DNA of 64,000 nt, from contig CAZUNG010000003.1 of NCBI GenBank assembly GCA_964621905.1, positions 62,001 through 126,000 on the forward strand. The letters are read 5' to 3'. The translations under genes were made by a program, and so were the position numbers. This stretch comes from Ruminococcus_G sp964621905 (GTDB taxonomy: Bacteria; Bacillota; Clostridia; Lachnospirales; Lachnospiraceae). Below are positions 26,213 to 33,976 of the stretch, piece by piece (the stretch's first letter is position 1; each line of letters begins with the position of its first letter). The notes under the pieces are model-generated. The model ran no database searches and was not told the DNA's origin. It was given only the letters and a program-made list of their open reading frames with translations.

Positions 26213-27346
26213 ATGCAGAATCGACACATTGTACAAATACGAGAAGAGTATGCTAAAATTGAAGACCAATGGATGGAAATACATAAAAAGATAAATTTGT
26301 GCTCAGCCGTTGTATCATTTGCGATTGAGCTTGTAATGTTTTTTGTCCTGTTCCGTATAGATGTGGTCACGGCTACTGTTCCGGTCTATGTACTTAAATA
26401 TATGTTTGTTCCAACAGCACTGAATTTTATGGTTGTCGGTGTGATGTATTTTCTGTTTTACCGATACCGGGAAAACAGGGTTTTAAAACGCTATGTGGTG
26501 TCGCTGTGCCTGATTGCCATCTGCTTTATCTTGTTTTCTGTTCATAATATTTTTTCTGCGCTGTACATTTTGTTTGCAATTCCGATTATGCTGACGACGG
26601 TTTATGGCGACTATCAGCTGACAACGACGACGGCTCTGAGCGGTATGGCTGCAGAGGTTGCAGGGGAGCTGCTGGTTTTCTGGGATCCGAATAAGGTCAG
26701 TATCTTAATGGACAGTATGGAGGTCATTAATTTTTTGATCTCATTGGTCATTCTGATTGCGGTGTATGCAGGTGCGCTGGTGATCATCTACTATGAGCGG
26801 CAGAAAAATGAGGCCAGTATCAAAAAGGAGCTGGAGCGTTACCGGCTGCAGCTGGAGCTGCTGAAAGATAATCTGACATCGCTTTATAACCGCGCAGCTC
26901 TGCAGGAACAGCTGCAGGTAATGGAAAAGAGCAGCGACAGTTTTGTTTTCGTGATGATTGATGTGGATGATTTTAAGCAGATCAATGATACCATGGGGCA
27001 TGTGAGCGGCGATACTGTTCTGAAAAAAATGGCTGATGTGCTTACGAAATACAGCAAGGATCATCCTGCATTCCGGTTTGGCGGAGATGAGTTTTGTATC
27101 CTGTTTAAGAATGAGACAGCAGAGCAGGCTGTGGAGATATGCCGAAAGATCCAGGCGGAACTGAAAAGGATTACAGATCTGGAAGGAATCGGGGGAGTAA
27201 CTGCAAGCTTCGGCATTGCGTGTTATGAGGAAGGGCTTCCGGCAGAGAGTCTGGTGGAACACGCAGACAAAGCGTTGTATGAATCGAAAAAGAATAAAGG
27301 AAGTATCACCATTTATGAGAAGGCGATGGGCGGAGATATCGGTTAA
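26213..27346 (+). CDS. Membrane-bound diguanylate cyclase (GGDEF)
   Basis: A 377-residue protein with six predicted transmembrane helices (about 28-205), a short coiled-coil linker, and a C-terminal GGDEF domain (about 222-370). The active site FRFGGDEFCIL is intact, as are DVDDFKQINDTMGH and ADKALYESKKN, so c-di-GMP synthesis from two GTP is expected. No RxxD inhibitory site stands out just before the active site. The N-terminal membrane part is unrecognised and may be a sensor. A TATAAT sits about 45 bases before the ATG. The stop codon lies inside the terminator hairpin. Confidence 0.92.
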   Translation: MQNRHIVQIREEYAKIEDQWMEIHKKINLCSAVVSFAIELVMFFVLFRIDVVTATVPVYVLKYMFVPTALNFMVVGVMYFLFYRYRENRVLKRYVVSLCLIAICFILFSVHNIFSALYILFAIPIMLTTVYGDYQLTTTTALSGMAAEVAGELLVFWDPNKVSILMDSMEVINFLISLVILIAVYAGALVIIYYERQKNEASIKKELERYRLQLELLKDNLTSLYNRAALQEQLQVMEKSSDSFVFVMIDVDDFKQINDTMGHVSGDTVLKKMADVLTKYSKDHPAFRFGGDEFCILFKNETAEQAVEICRKIQAELKRITDLEGIGGVTASFGIACYEEGLPAESLVEHADKALYESKKNKGSITIYEKAMGGDIG

Positions 27347-27367
27347 ACCGAAGTCTCCGTCTTTTTC
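27332..27367 (+). terminator. Terminator overlapping the cyclase stop codon
   Basis: GGAGA and CGGTT (27332-27344) pair with AACCG and TCTCC (27346-27357) around the stop codon, followed by GTCTTTTTC. Confidence 0.65.
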
Positions 27368-27500
27368 ATTGCTTTATAAAAATCTTAGAACAAGATTACG
27401 AACATTTTACACGTCCTTGATAGTGAACATGGAAGGTAAAGGTTAAAGTAATAAGTGTCAAATAGAAAATCAAAATCAGATGACAGGGAGGAAAAACACC

Positions 27501-28016
27501 ATGAAAAGAAAAATGTTAGCTGTTTTGACTGCAGGAGCAATGTGCATGGCAATGCCTTTTACTGCATTTGCAGAAGAAACTACACAGGAATTAACTGCTA
27601 CGCTGACAGCAGATCCAACTTATACGGTAACAATCCCGGGAACCGTATCTATGGGGAATGACGGAGCGGTAGTTGATGTATCGGCAGAAAGCGTGGAAAA
27701 TCTTCCGGAAGGACAGAAAATTTCGGTGACGATCGCAGGGACACAGGCATACAGAAATCAGATGCTTCTGGAATGCAGTGCAGCTGACAGCCCTACGGGT
27801 ATGAACACATCCATCCGTTATCAGATCATTCCGGAATCAGGTGAAATCATCGAGACGACAGGCGGTAAAGACCAGGCAAACGGAAAAGAAGTGGCGGCAT
27901 TTACAGGGAACGAGACCAAGCAGTACACCATTATACCGGTTATCAATGGAAGATATGAGTACAATGTGGATTATACGGGAAGCATTACGTTTGGGATCGG
28001 ACTGGCTGAAATCTGA
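27501..28016 (+). CDS. Secreted protein with YTVTIP-type domain
   Basis: A 171-residue exported protein. The signal peptide is clear (MKRKMLAVLTAGAMCMAM through AFAEE, cleavage near residue 23). The mature part opens with a TADPTYTVTIPGTVSMG strand pair, a motif I know from many small clostridial surface proteins, and continues as a beta-rich domain. It has no anchor of its own. GGGAGGAAAA precedes the ATG at 27501; the upstream in-frame ATG at 27480 overlaps that site. Two further exported proteins follow within 2 bases each, forming a compact three-gene unit. Function unknown; a surface or fibre role is possible (inference). Confidence 0.72.
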   Translation: MKRKMLAVLTAGAMCMAMPFTAFAEETTQELTATLTADPTYTVTIPGTVSMGNDGAVVDVSAESVENLPEGQKISVTIAGTQAYRNQMLLECSAADSPTGMNTSIRYQIIPESGEIIETTGGKDQANGKEVAAFTGNETKQYTIIPVINGRYEYNVDYTGSITFGIGLAEI

Positions 28017-28018
28017 GT

Positions 28019-28339
28019 ATGAGAATTGGTAAAAAAAGAATTCTGCTTCTGGTCATGGCATTATTGACTGCGGCTGTTCCGGTGAATGTAAGTGCATCAC
28101 AGACCAGTCTGCATCTGCAGTTGGAAAAAGATGAGGGCACATCAGGAGAAAAGGCTTCCTCAGTAATCCGGGCGCCTGGAAGCAGTGTGAAGACAGTGTC
28201 TGGGACGAAAAAGACGGCGGTCGTCAAAACCGGAGACGCATCAGCCGCTGCTCTTATGACGGCTGTGGGTCTGACAGCCGGAGCAGGCATCTGTATACTT
28301 TTGTATTGTAAAAGAAAAAGATATCATAAAGAAAAGTAA
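28019..28339 (+). CDS. Small anchored surface protein with sortase-like signal
   Basis: A 106-residue protein with an N-terminal signal peptide (RIGKKRILLLVMALL, ending VSASQ) and a mature part of only about 80 residues. The C-terminus has the three-part layout of a sortase signal: VVKTGD, a hydrophobic stretch of about 20 residues (AALMTAVGLTAGAGICILLY) and a basic tail KRKRYHKEK. The usual LPxTG proline is missing, so sortase processing is uncertain; it could simply stay as a membrane protein. The start lies 2 bases after the upstream stop with a poor ribosome site, which suggests translational coupling. Confidence 0.68.
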   Translation: MRIGKKRILLLVMALLTAAVPVNVSASQTSLHLQLEKDEGTSGEKASSVIRAPGSSVKTVSGTKKTAVVKTGDASAAALMTAVGLTAGAGICILLYCKRKRYHKEK

Positions 28340-28341
28340 GG

Positions 28342-28863
28342 ATGATAGCAAATATGAAGAATGGGGCATCGGGAAATAAATGGATAACAGTGGCAGCAGC
28401 ATTTCTGACTGTCGTGGCAGTCATTTGCTGTATCTTTGTTTTTTGTCAGAGAAGATCCTCTGATGTCGCAGGCATTGCCGACAAAGGACTGGTGATTGCA
28501 GATGATGCGTCTGCGTGGACACAGAATCTGGAGGATAAGTCTGATGGGGAACCGGGTATTAAAATTCCCGGATATGGGGAGCTGACCATTGCAGGGGATA
28601 CAGAAAATTTCCATCTTTCGCTTGTGAATCCTGAAGATAATCCCTGTTATTTTAAATACACTTTACAGATTGGCGGGACGTCAGATATCCTGTACGAGTC
28701 AGATCTGATCGAGCCTGGAAAGGCGATAACAGAATTTGCAGTGGATGATCTCCCGGAGGCTGGGGACTATGATCTGTTTATCAATATCAGTACGTATTCT
28801 ATGGACGATCAGATGAGTTCCATGAACGGTGCGCAGGTAAAAACAGTTCTTCATATTGTGTAG
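28342..28863 (+). CDS. Membrane-anchored extracellular protein, third gene of module
   Basis: A 173-residue protein with an N-terminal membrane anchor (about 14-34) and an extracellular beta-rich domain. The domain starts at IKIPGYGELTIAGD and includes NPEDNPCYFKYTLQI, ESDLIEPGKAI and INISTYSMDDQ. I have the impression that the same IPGYG...NPCYF pattern recurs in clostridial surface proteins of unknown role. ATG 28342 or ATG 28354 could be the start; neither has a strong ribosome site. It completes the three-gene module with the YTVTIP protein and the small anchored protein. Confidence 0.68.
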   Translation: MIANMKNGASGNKWITVAAAFLTVVAVICCIFVFCQRRSSDVAGIADKGLVIADDASAWTQNLEDKSDGEPGIKIPGYGELTIAGDTENFHLSLVNPEDNPCYFKYTLQIGGTSDILYESDLIEPGKAITEFAVDDLPEAGDYDLFINISTYSMDDQMSSMNGAQVKTVLHIV

Positions 28864-28928
28864 GATATCATAGGAAGACAAAGAATATGGCATCGGCAGC
28901 ATGCGTCAGTTATCGTGCCGTTAAAGAA

Positions 28929-28970
28929 AAACGACCGGTTTGCACTAGGATTTTGCAGATCGGTCGTTTG
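28929..28970. terminator. Terminator between convergent genes
   Basis: AAACGACCG (28929-28937) pairs with CGGTCGTTT (28961-28969). The reverse strand gives TTTTTCTTT after the stem, so it suits the deacetylase gene's opposite direction less well than the forward gene; both are possible. Confidence 0.6.
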
Positions 28971-28984
28971 CTGTCTGAACGGTT

Positions 28985-29752
28985 CTAGTCAGAAATCTGG
29001 CGGCCTTCCTCATCCATATGATAGTTTTCTTTTAAAATCAGTCTGGAGACAGGAACAAATTCAAATCCTTGTTCTTTCAAAATTCTGATCAGAGGATCGA
29101 GCGCTTCTGCCGTGTATTTGGCCCCATTGTGGCAGAGAATAATGGAGCCGTTTCCCAGATGCCTGTGATTATATAAGGTATCAATAATCGTGTCTGTGCC
29201 GTAATCTTTCCAATCCAGGCTGTCAACATCCCACTGAATGGTAAAGTAACCGTTCTTCCTGGCGTTTGATATCACGGAATCATTATAATCACCAAACGGC
29301 GGACGGAAAAGCGTCATATCCACTCCGGTCAGATCTTTTACCTTCTGGTGAGTAGTCATCAGTTCCGCTGTCTGCTCCTCTGAGCCAAGAGCACTCATAT
29401 CGGGGTGCGTGGTGCTGTGGTTGCCGAGGTCATGACCTGCTTTCTGGATTGCTTTGACATCTTCAGGATAGGCATCAGCCCAGCCTCCGGTTATAAAAAA
29501 CGTAGCGGTGACATCATTTGCTTTTAGAATTTCCAGAATACGGGCGGTGTCCTCATTGCCCCATGCGGCGTCAAAGGTCAGGGCGATCTGTGGCTGAGCC
29601 GTCTGGACACAGTAGATGGGAAGCTCGCGGCTATTCAGTGTAGTGCCGGAGGTGGTGAGCTGTCCTTTGGTGTTGCTCCAGTACAGGATAGAAAGTGCTG
29701 CGATCAGACAGCATGTGAATGCGAAAAGGGCACCAGATCCACGTGTCTTCAT
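28985..29752 (-). CDS. Polysaccharide deacetylase (PdaB-like)
   Basis: A 255-residue exported NodB-family deacetylase. An N-terminal membrane anchor (about 9-25) is followed by the catalytic domain. Motifs: ALTFDAAWGNED with the catalytic aspartates, the metal-binding HSTTHPDMS, RPPFGDYND, WDVDSLDWKDYG and ILCHNGAKYT. It most resembles PdaB/CDA-type proteins that modify peptidoglycan, often during sporulation. The histidine of the last motif is intact, so activity is expected. The start at 29752 has a GGGGAACC region upstream, weak as a ribosome site. It is divergent from the DUF308 gene across a palindrome-bearing region. Confidence 0.9.
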   Translation of the reverse strand: MKTRGSGALFAFTCCLIAALSILYWSNTKGQLTTSGTTLNSRELPIYCVQTAQPQIALTFDAAWGNEDTARILEILKANDVTATFFITGGWADAYPEDVKAIQKAGHDLGNHSTTHPDMSALGSEEQTAELMTTHQKVKDLTGVDMTLFRPPFGDYNDSVISNARKNGYFTIQWDVDSLDWKDYGTDTIIDTLYNHRHLGNGSIILCHNGAKYTAEALDPLIRILKEQGFEFVPVSRLILKENYHMDEEGRQISD

Positions 29753-29828
29753 AAAGGTTCCCCTTTTATAAGGTTCTTTTATTTATATGCCTGCTTTCAG
29801 CAAATCTTTCCGGCGACTGCTGCTTTTT

Positions 29829-29898
29829 AGACAGATTATGGAATCTGTCTCTTGTAATTTGTTCATCTGCATTATACTATGAGGTATATCATAGTATA
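29829..29898. promoter_or_regulatory. Two palindromes in a divergent promoter region
   Basis: First, AGACAGATT (29829-29837) and AATCTGTCT (29842-29850) form a perfect 9-bp stem with a 4-base centre. Second, TATACTATGA (29873-29882) and TCATAGTATA (29889-29898) form a perfect 10-bp repeat with a 6-base centre. Neither is followed by a T-tract, so they are operator-like and not terminators. The second overlaps TATACT, a possible -10 box, and lies 36 bases before the DUF308 gene. Confidence 0.55.
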
Positions 29899-29933
29899 CA
29901 AAATATGGATGCGTTCATAAGGAGGAAGCAAAA

Positions 29934-30542
29934 ATGAAAAGATTTTTGAAAGAATTCAAGAGGGATTATTTGATGATATCGCTTTTGTGTCTGGTGGTCG
30001 GAGCACTCTTTCTGTTTTTTCCAGTATCATCCGGGAAGGCTATCTGCTATCTTATCTCAGTCATTCTCTGCATCATGGGAGTGACACATATCGTTATTTA
30101 TTTTGGGAGAGCGATTGACGATTATATTTTCCAGATGGATTTTGCGCGCGGGCTCATTGAAGCCGCCTGCGGCGTATTCTTTCTTATTAAACCGGAACTG
30201 CTGCTTGGGATCCTGCCGGTAGCCCTTGGGATTCTGGTGATTGTGGACTGTTTTATAAAGATACAACATGCGACAAATCTTATGAGGATGGGGTATGGGT
30301 ACTGGTGGGTGGTCATGCTGCTGGGCATTGCCGCCGGCGTACTTGGCGCTTTTATGCTGTTCGATCCGTTTGACTCTATGAAAGGACTGCTGATCTTCAT
30401 AGGAATCGGTCTGATCGCTGATGCGCTGATGGATTTCTGGACACTTTTTTGTGTGTCGGGTTTGCTGAAACAGATTGCAGAAAAGGCGAGTGATGAAAAC
30501 CTGGTATTTCCGGAAGATGACGGAAGCGACTGGGATGACTAA
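29934..30542 (+). CDS. DUF308 (HdeD-like) membrane protein
   Basis: A 202-residue membrane protein with six transmembrane helices in three pairs, the DUF308/HdeD pattern: repeated G(A/V)LFLFFP and GVLGAFMLFDPF hairpins. A short acidic tail follows the last helix (PEDDGSDWDD). HdeD proteins are linked to acid resistance in enterobacteria; the role in Firmicutes is unknown. AGGAGGAAG precedes the ATG. A 13-bp stem without a clear T-tract follows at 30573-30618. The strong palindrome upstream suggests a specific repressor. Confidence 0.8.
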   Translation: MKRFLKEFKRDYLMISLLCLVVGALFLFFPVSSGKAICYLISVILCIMGVTHIVIYFGRAIDDYIFQMDFARGLIEAACGVFFLIKPELLLGILPVALGILVIVDCFIKIQHATNLMRMGYGYWWVVMLLGIAAGVLGAFMLFDPFDSMKGLLIFIGIGLIADALMDFWTLFCVSGLLKQIAEKASDENLVFPEDDGSDWDD

Positions 30543-30636
30543 AAGGATACCTGATGGAGCCGGAAAATGTGCGGGACTGCTGCATTGACCGGCTTTTATC
30601 AGTTCATGCAGCAGCCCCGGAGGAAAGATGATTTGT

Positions 30637-31192
30637 TTACAGCTCCAATACCTTCCGCACATTTTTTAAGGTAAAGCGGTAAAACAGCCAGATTGCCAGG
30701 GTCATGACGGCGACAAAAACAGCACAGTTTCTAAGCCCGGCCAGCTCTGCGGGGGTCAGGCCATTGTTATTGAAGTGCATGATTAGGAAGTACAGAAGAT
30801 ACATCAGAACCGTCCCTACCATAACCGGAGTCTTGAAGATTTTTCCGATCTGACTTTTAACGGAGGCGCGCAGGTAGCTTCGGTCTGCACCCAGATGACA
30901 GAGATAAAGACAAACAGCATCAGAAAGACTGCAAATGTCGTATGGAAGTCGTTGAGGTCCATAATTCGGAACATCGGATGATTTCCTCGCAGAGGTTCCG
31001 CGCAAATGAATAAGAGGCCTCGACATCTGTTACATTAAATACAGTCAGATATTCCATCCATTCAGGAGGAGGGTCCTCGGTGATCATTTGATAATCCGCA
31101 TCGTCAATCACATAATAATTGCTGGCGAACATATCGTTGTAGGCGTATTCCTCAAAAGAGATATCCATCTGCAGTCCTGATTCTTTATCCAC
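30637..31192 (-). pseudogene. Decayed FtsX-type ABC permease, C-terminal remnant
   Basis: Two overlapping reading frames on the minus strand together resemble the end of a bacitracin-type FtsX permease. The upstream frame (30920-31192) carries an extracytoplasmic piece ending SFARNLCEEIIRCSE. The downstream frame (30637 to about 30960) carries LGADRSYLRASVKSQIGKIFKTP, a membrane helix, and the final helix ending LKNVRKVLEL. The switch lies near 30940-30960, where a stretch containing the penultimate membrane helix is also missing. No start region or N-terminal helices remain. It is therefore a frameshifted and internally deleted remnant. The matching ATPase gene is absent. Confidence 0.7.
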
Positions 31193-31195
31193 TGG

Positions 31196-31588
31196 TTGTC
31201 ACGGTTAATTATCTGGTGCCGTATCTACAAAGTGCTTTTCAGGAAAATCCAGAGGGCCGGAACTTATCTGACGCAGCGCATCTGGGAGATGCCGTTGTTT
31301 GTTACCGGCTATGTCATTATTATCACATCGGATGCTCAGGAATCGTTCCGTATCGGAATTGCCGTGATCAGCCTGGTGTCCAATTTCGGCATTTTATATC
31401 TTGTTACCTATATGGTGGAAAACACGAAAGTTCTTCTGGAGAATGAAAACCTGCGCCAGGAACAGGAATACTATCTTGAGCTGGAAATTGATCCGTTCTT
31501 CCATGTCGATCTGGATATGGAGGACGTGGATGCCTGTTCATTTTTTGCCAATGCGCTGGACAAACAGAAAAGACGTGAAACCAGCTGA
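31196..31588 (+). pseudogene. Decayed GHKL-type histidine kinase
   Basis: A 130-residue open frame that joins two separate parts of a GHKL sensor kinase. The first 100 residues give a membrane helix pair (FVTGYVIIITS; GILYLVTYMVENT) and the coiled coil LLENENLRQEQEYYLELE that normally precedes the phospho-acceptor region. It then jumps to DMEDVDACSFFANALD, which matches the N box at the start of the ATPase domain, and stops. The H box region and nearly all of the ATPase domain are missing. With the permease remnant on the opposite strand it marks a dead sensing-transport locus. Confidence 0.65.
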
Positions 31589-31615
31589 GAATTCAGCAGA
31601 TTTCACGTCTTTTCT
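31571..31615. terminator. Terminator after the kinase remnant
   Basis: AGACGTGAAA (31571-31580) pairs with TTTCACGTCT (31601-31610), with an inner CTGA/TCAG pair, followed by TTTCTT. Serves the remnant on the plus strand and can act on the convergent aminotransferase gene. Confidence 0.8.
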
Positions 31616-31632
31616 TATGAAAGCCGCGCAGG

Positions 31633-32796
31633 TCATCCGCGAAGTTTTGTGATAAAGTTTTCCAGCCGGCGGACTGCTTCTTTCAATTCCTGGATGGAGT
31701 AAGCATAAGAAAGCCGGAGATAGCCTTCACCGCTTGAGCCAAAGGCGCTTCCCGGAACAACCGCAAGTTGTTCGGCATCTAAAAGTTTTAGTGCAAATTC
31801 TTCACTCGTCATACCGAATTCTTTGATGCAGGGGAACATATAAAAGGCACCCTGCGGCTTAAAACAAGGCAGATTCAGCCGCTGCAGTTCGTGATACAGA
31901 TAGTTGCGCCGCTGATTATAGGAGATCCTCATTTCTGCAACATCATCATCCCCGTTTATGAGGGCCTCCACGGCAGCGTACTGGCTGACAGTCGGTGCGC
32001 ACATGATGGCAAACTGATGGAGCTTCAGCATCTGCTCCATAATCTCGTGACTGGCAGCAGCGTACCCGAGCCGCCATCCGGTCATCGCATAGGCTTTGGA
32101 AAACCCGTTGATGACGATCGTGCGGTCGCGCATGCCGGGAAGGGATGCGATGCTGGTGTGCGGTTCTTCATACGTCAGTTCACTGTAGATTTCGTCAGAG
32201 ATCACAATCAGATTGTGTTCCTGCGCTACCGCTGCAACAGCCTCCAGATCACGCCTGCTCATAACGGCGCCGGTTGGGTTGTTGGGAAAAGAGATGAGCA
32301 GAGCTTTTGTCTTTGGTGTGACAGCTGCCTCAAGTTCTTCTCTGGTCAGACGAAATTCATTTTTTTCACAGAGAGGAATTCTCACAGGCACCCCGTTTGC
32401 CATAACAATACAAGGGACATAGGAGACAAAGCACGGTTCCGGGCAGATAACTTCATCTCCGTCATTTAAAATGGTGCGCAGTGCAATATCAATGGCCTCA
32501 CTGCCTCCGACTGTCACAAGAATTTCATGCTGCCAGTCATAGGTATTTTTAAGACTGCGTCTCAGATAATCGCTGATGGCACGGCGAAGTTCTGTGATTC
32601 CGGCGTTTGATGAATAGAATGTTTTTCCGTCTTTCAGTGTACGGATCCCTTCTTCGCGGATATGCCAGGGCGTATCAAAATCAGGTTCCCCTACGCCCAG
32701 AGAGACTGCATCCGGAATATCGGATACAATATCAAAAAATTTGCGAATTCCGGAAGGTGCAAGGGAAACGACACGTTTGGACAACAGTTCTTTCAT
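31633..32796 (-). CDS. PLP-dependent aminotransferase, class I/II
   Basis: A 387-residue fold-type I aminotransferase of the PatA/AspC-like branch. Motifs: SLGVGEPDFDTPWHI, the YSSNAGITELRRAI segment, FPNNPTGAVMS (aspartate site region), ISDEIYSELTYEE and the PLP lysine in NGFSKAYAMTGWRLGY. It would transfer amino groups between an amino acid and a 2-oxoacid; specificity is not readable. It overlaps the stop of the Lrp-type regulator by 4 bases, so the regulator and enzyme form an operon and the regulator probably senses the amino acid concerned. A terminator lies just past the end. Confidence 0.92.
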   Translation of the reverse strand: MKELLSKRVVSLAPSGIRKFFDIVSDIPDAVSLGVGEPDFDTPWHIREEGIRTLKDGKTFYSSNAGITELRRAISDYLRRSLKNTYDWQHEILVTVGGSEAIDIALRTILNDGDEVICPEPCFVSYVPCIVMANGVPVRIPLCEKNEFRLTREELEAAVTPKTKALLISFPNNPTGAVMSRRDLEAVAAVAQEHNLIVISDEIYSELTYEEPHTSIASLPGMRDRTIVINGFSKAYAMTGWRLGYAAASHEIMEQMLKLHQFAIMCAPTVSQYAAVEALINGDDDVAEMRISYNQRRNYLYHELQRLNLPCFKPQGAFYMFPCIKEFGMTSEEFALKLLDAEQLAVVPGSAFGSSGEGYLRLSYAYSIQELKEAVRRLENFITKLRG

Positions 32797-33287
32797 GGTG
32801 TCACCACCATCCTCTGGTCTGGTTTTCCTGCTTCCAGATCAACCCCCAGTTCTTTGTACTTCGTCAGTGTAAAATGTGTGGTGGTACTTTGTACTTCTTC
32901 GATCGATGCCAGTTTGGAATTGACAAACATGGAAATTTCTTTTAGATTCCGGCCTTTCACCATGACCAGAAAGTCATAGGAGCCGGACATAAGGTACAGG
33001 GTTTCAACCTGTGGATATCCCTTGATCTCATCTGCAAGACGCTGGTATCCATCGCCGCCGTGAGGAGTCACGCGCAGTTCGACCAGGGCTTCCACATTGT
33101 CTTCGCGCACCTTGTCCCAGTTGATCAGAGCGCGGCAGCCGCAGATGATATGGTCTTTTTTCAGCTGATTTACTGTCTGTGTCACATCTTGTTCAGATTC
33201 GTCCAGCATGACTGCCAGTTCTTTGTGGCCCAGTGTGCAGTCCCGCTCGATAAGTTTTAATAACTGTTCTCTTTTATGAATATCCAT
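32793..33287 (-). CDS. Lrp/AsnC family transcriptional regulator
   Basis: A 164-residue regulator with an N-terminal helix-turn-helix (residues 5-55, LLKLIERDCTLGHKELAVML) and a C-terminal RAM ligand-binding domain (about 70-150, with ALVELRVTPHGGDGYQRLADEI and the VMVKGRNLKEISMFVNSKLA stretch). Such proteins form octamers and respond to amino acids. The family usual length is about 150. An AGGAGGG ribosome site precedes the ATG on the minus strand. It heads the operon with the aminotransferase gene at 31633. Confidence 0.92.
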   Translation of the reverse strand: MDIHKREQLLKLIERDCTLGHKELAVMLDESEQDVTQTVNQLKKDHIICGCRALINWDKVREDNVEALVELRVTPHGGDGYQRLADEIKGYPQVETLYLMSGSYDFLVMVKGRNLKEISMFVNSKLASIEEVQSTTTHFTLTKYKELGVDLEAGKPDQRMVVTP

Positions 33288-33451
33288 CTGTTAACCCTCC
33301 TGTTTCGATGGTGAATGGTAACTGTTCTTGCTCATATATCCTCCGGCAGCCGTGTGTTCCCGGGATAATCAGTGTGAGACCGGACACCGGCTGTACGGGC
33401 GAAACCGCACTCCAGCGCGGAACCGGAAGATATTAAAAGTATATCACTATT

Positions 33452-33928
33452 TTAACAAAATACAATAATCTTTTCTGGCGTTGTCTGAGGAGGGATGCTT
33501 CTGGTGGTATTGAAATAATATACAAGCAGGATGTGGTCCCCGGGAGAACAATCAAAGCGCTGGCCATTCACAGTTGTCACATTGGTTGAGCGGCTGAGAT
33601 TCAGGCGCAGTGATCCGTCAGATGCGGTCAGATCTTTGTCAAAGTAGTCCAGTTTGATATTTTCGTTCGGTCTGAGAACCGTGATCATTTCCGCACGGTA
33701 CTGCGGGGGGAAGATCAGAGGAACCGGGCGGTCACTGTCATAAAAAGCGGCAATGCGCATTCCGGGGCGCAGCCGTGTACATCCGACTACGAATGTTTCC
33801 GGCGCTACGACGAAATTGGTGATCCCGCCTGAGGACATGACAGAGACCATACGGTTACAGCACTCCCCTGTCATTGCTGTGATTTCGCGGATGATGCCGA
33901 TGATGGGCACAAAAGATTGATAAGGCAT
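33452..33928 (-). CDS. Conserved protein of unknown function (158 residues)
   Basis: A 158-residue protein with alternating hydrophobic strands and no transmembrane segment; the pattern (GIIREITAM, NFVVAPETFVVG, IAAFYDSDRPVPLIFPPQY, HILLVYYF) suggests a small beta-barrel, perhaps OB-like (inference). I do not recognise the family. The ribosome site is AAAGGGG, which is part of the stem of the terminator for the NYN gene upstream. So the two genes are probably separate units with partial read-through. No neighbours clarify its role. Confidence 0.6.
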   Translation of the reverse strand: MPYQSFVPIIGIIREITAMTGECCNRMVSVMSSGGITNFVVAPETFVVGCTRLRPGMRIAAFYDSDRPVPLIFPPQYRAEMITVLRPNENIKLDYFDKDLTASDGSLRLNLSRSTNVTTVNGQRFDCSPGDHILLVYYFNTTRSIPPQTTPEKIIVFC

Positions 33929-33934
33929 AAAAAA

Positions 33935-33966
33935 CCCCTTTTTCTTTATCGTATGAGAAAAAGGGG
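33935..33966 (-). terminator. Terminator of the NYN gene
   Basis: CCCCTTTTTC (33935-33944) pairs with GAAAAAGGGG (33957-33966). On the minus strand the stem is followed by TTTTTTATG, which gives the T-tract and then the start codon of the next gene. Confidence 0.7.
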
Positions 33967-33976
33967 CAAAGGGTAC

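Noticed and set aside
30573..30618. Stem after the DUF308 gene as a terminator
   Set aside because: GGGACTGCTGCAT/ATGCAGCAGCCCC pairs well but no T-tract follows on either strand, so it is only noted.
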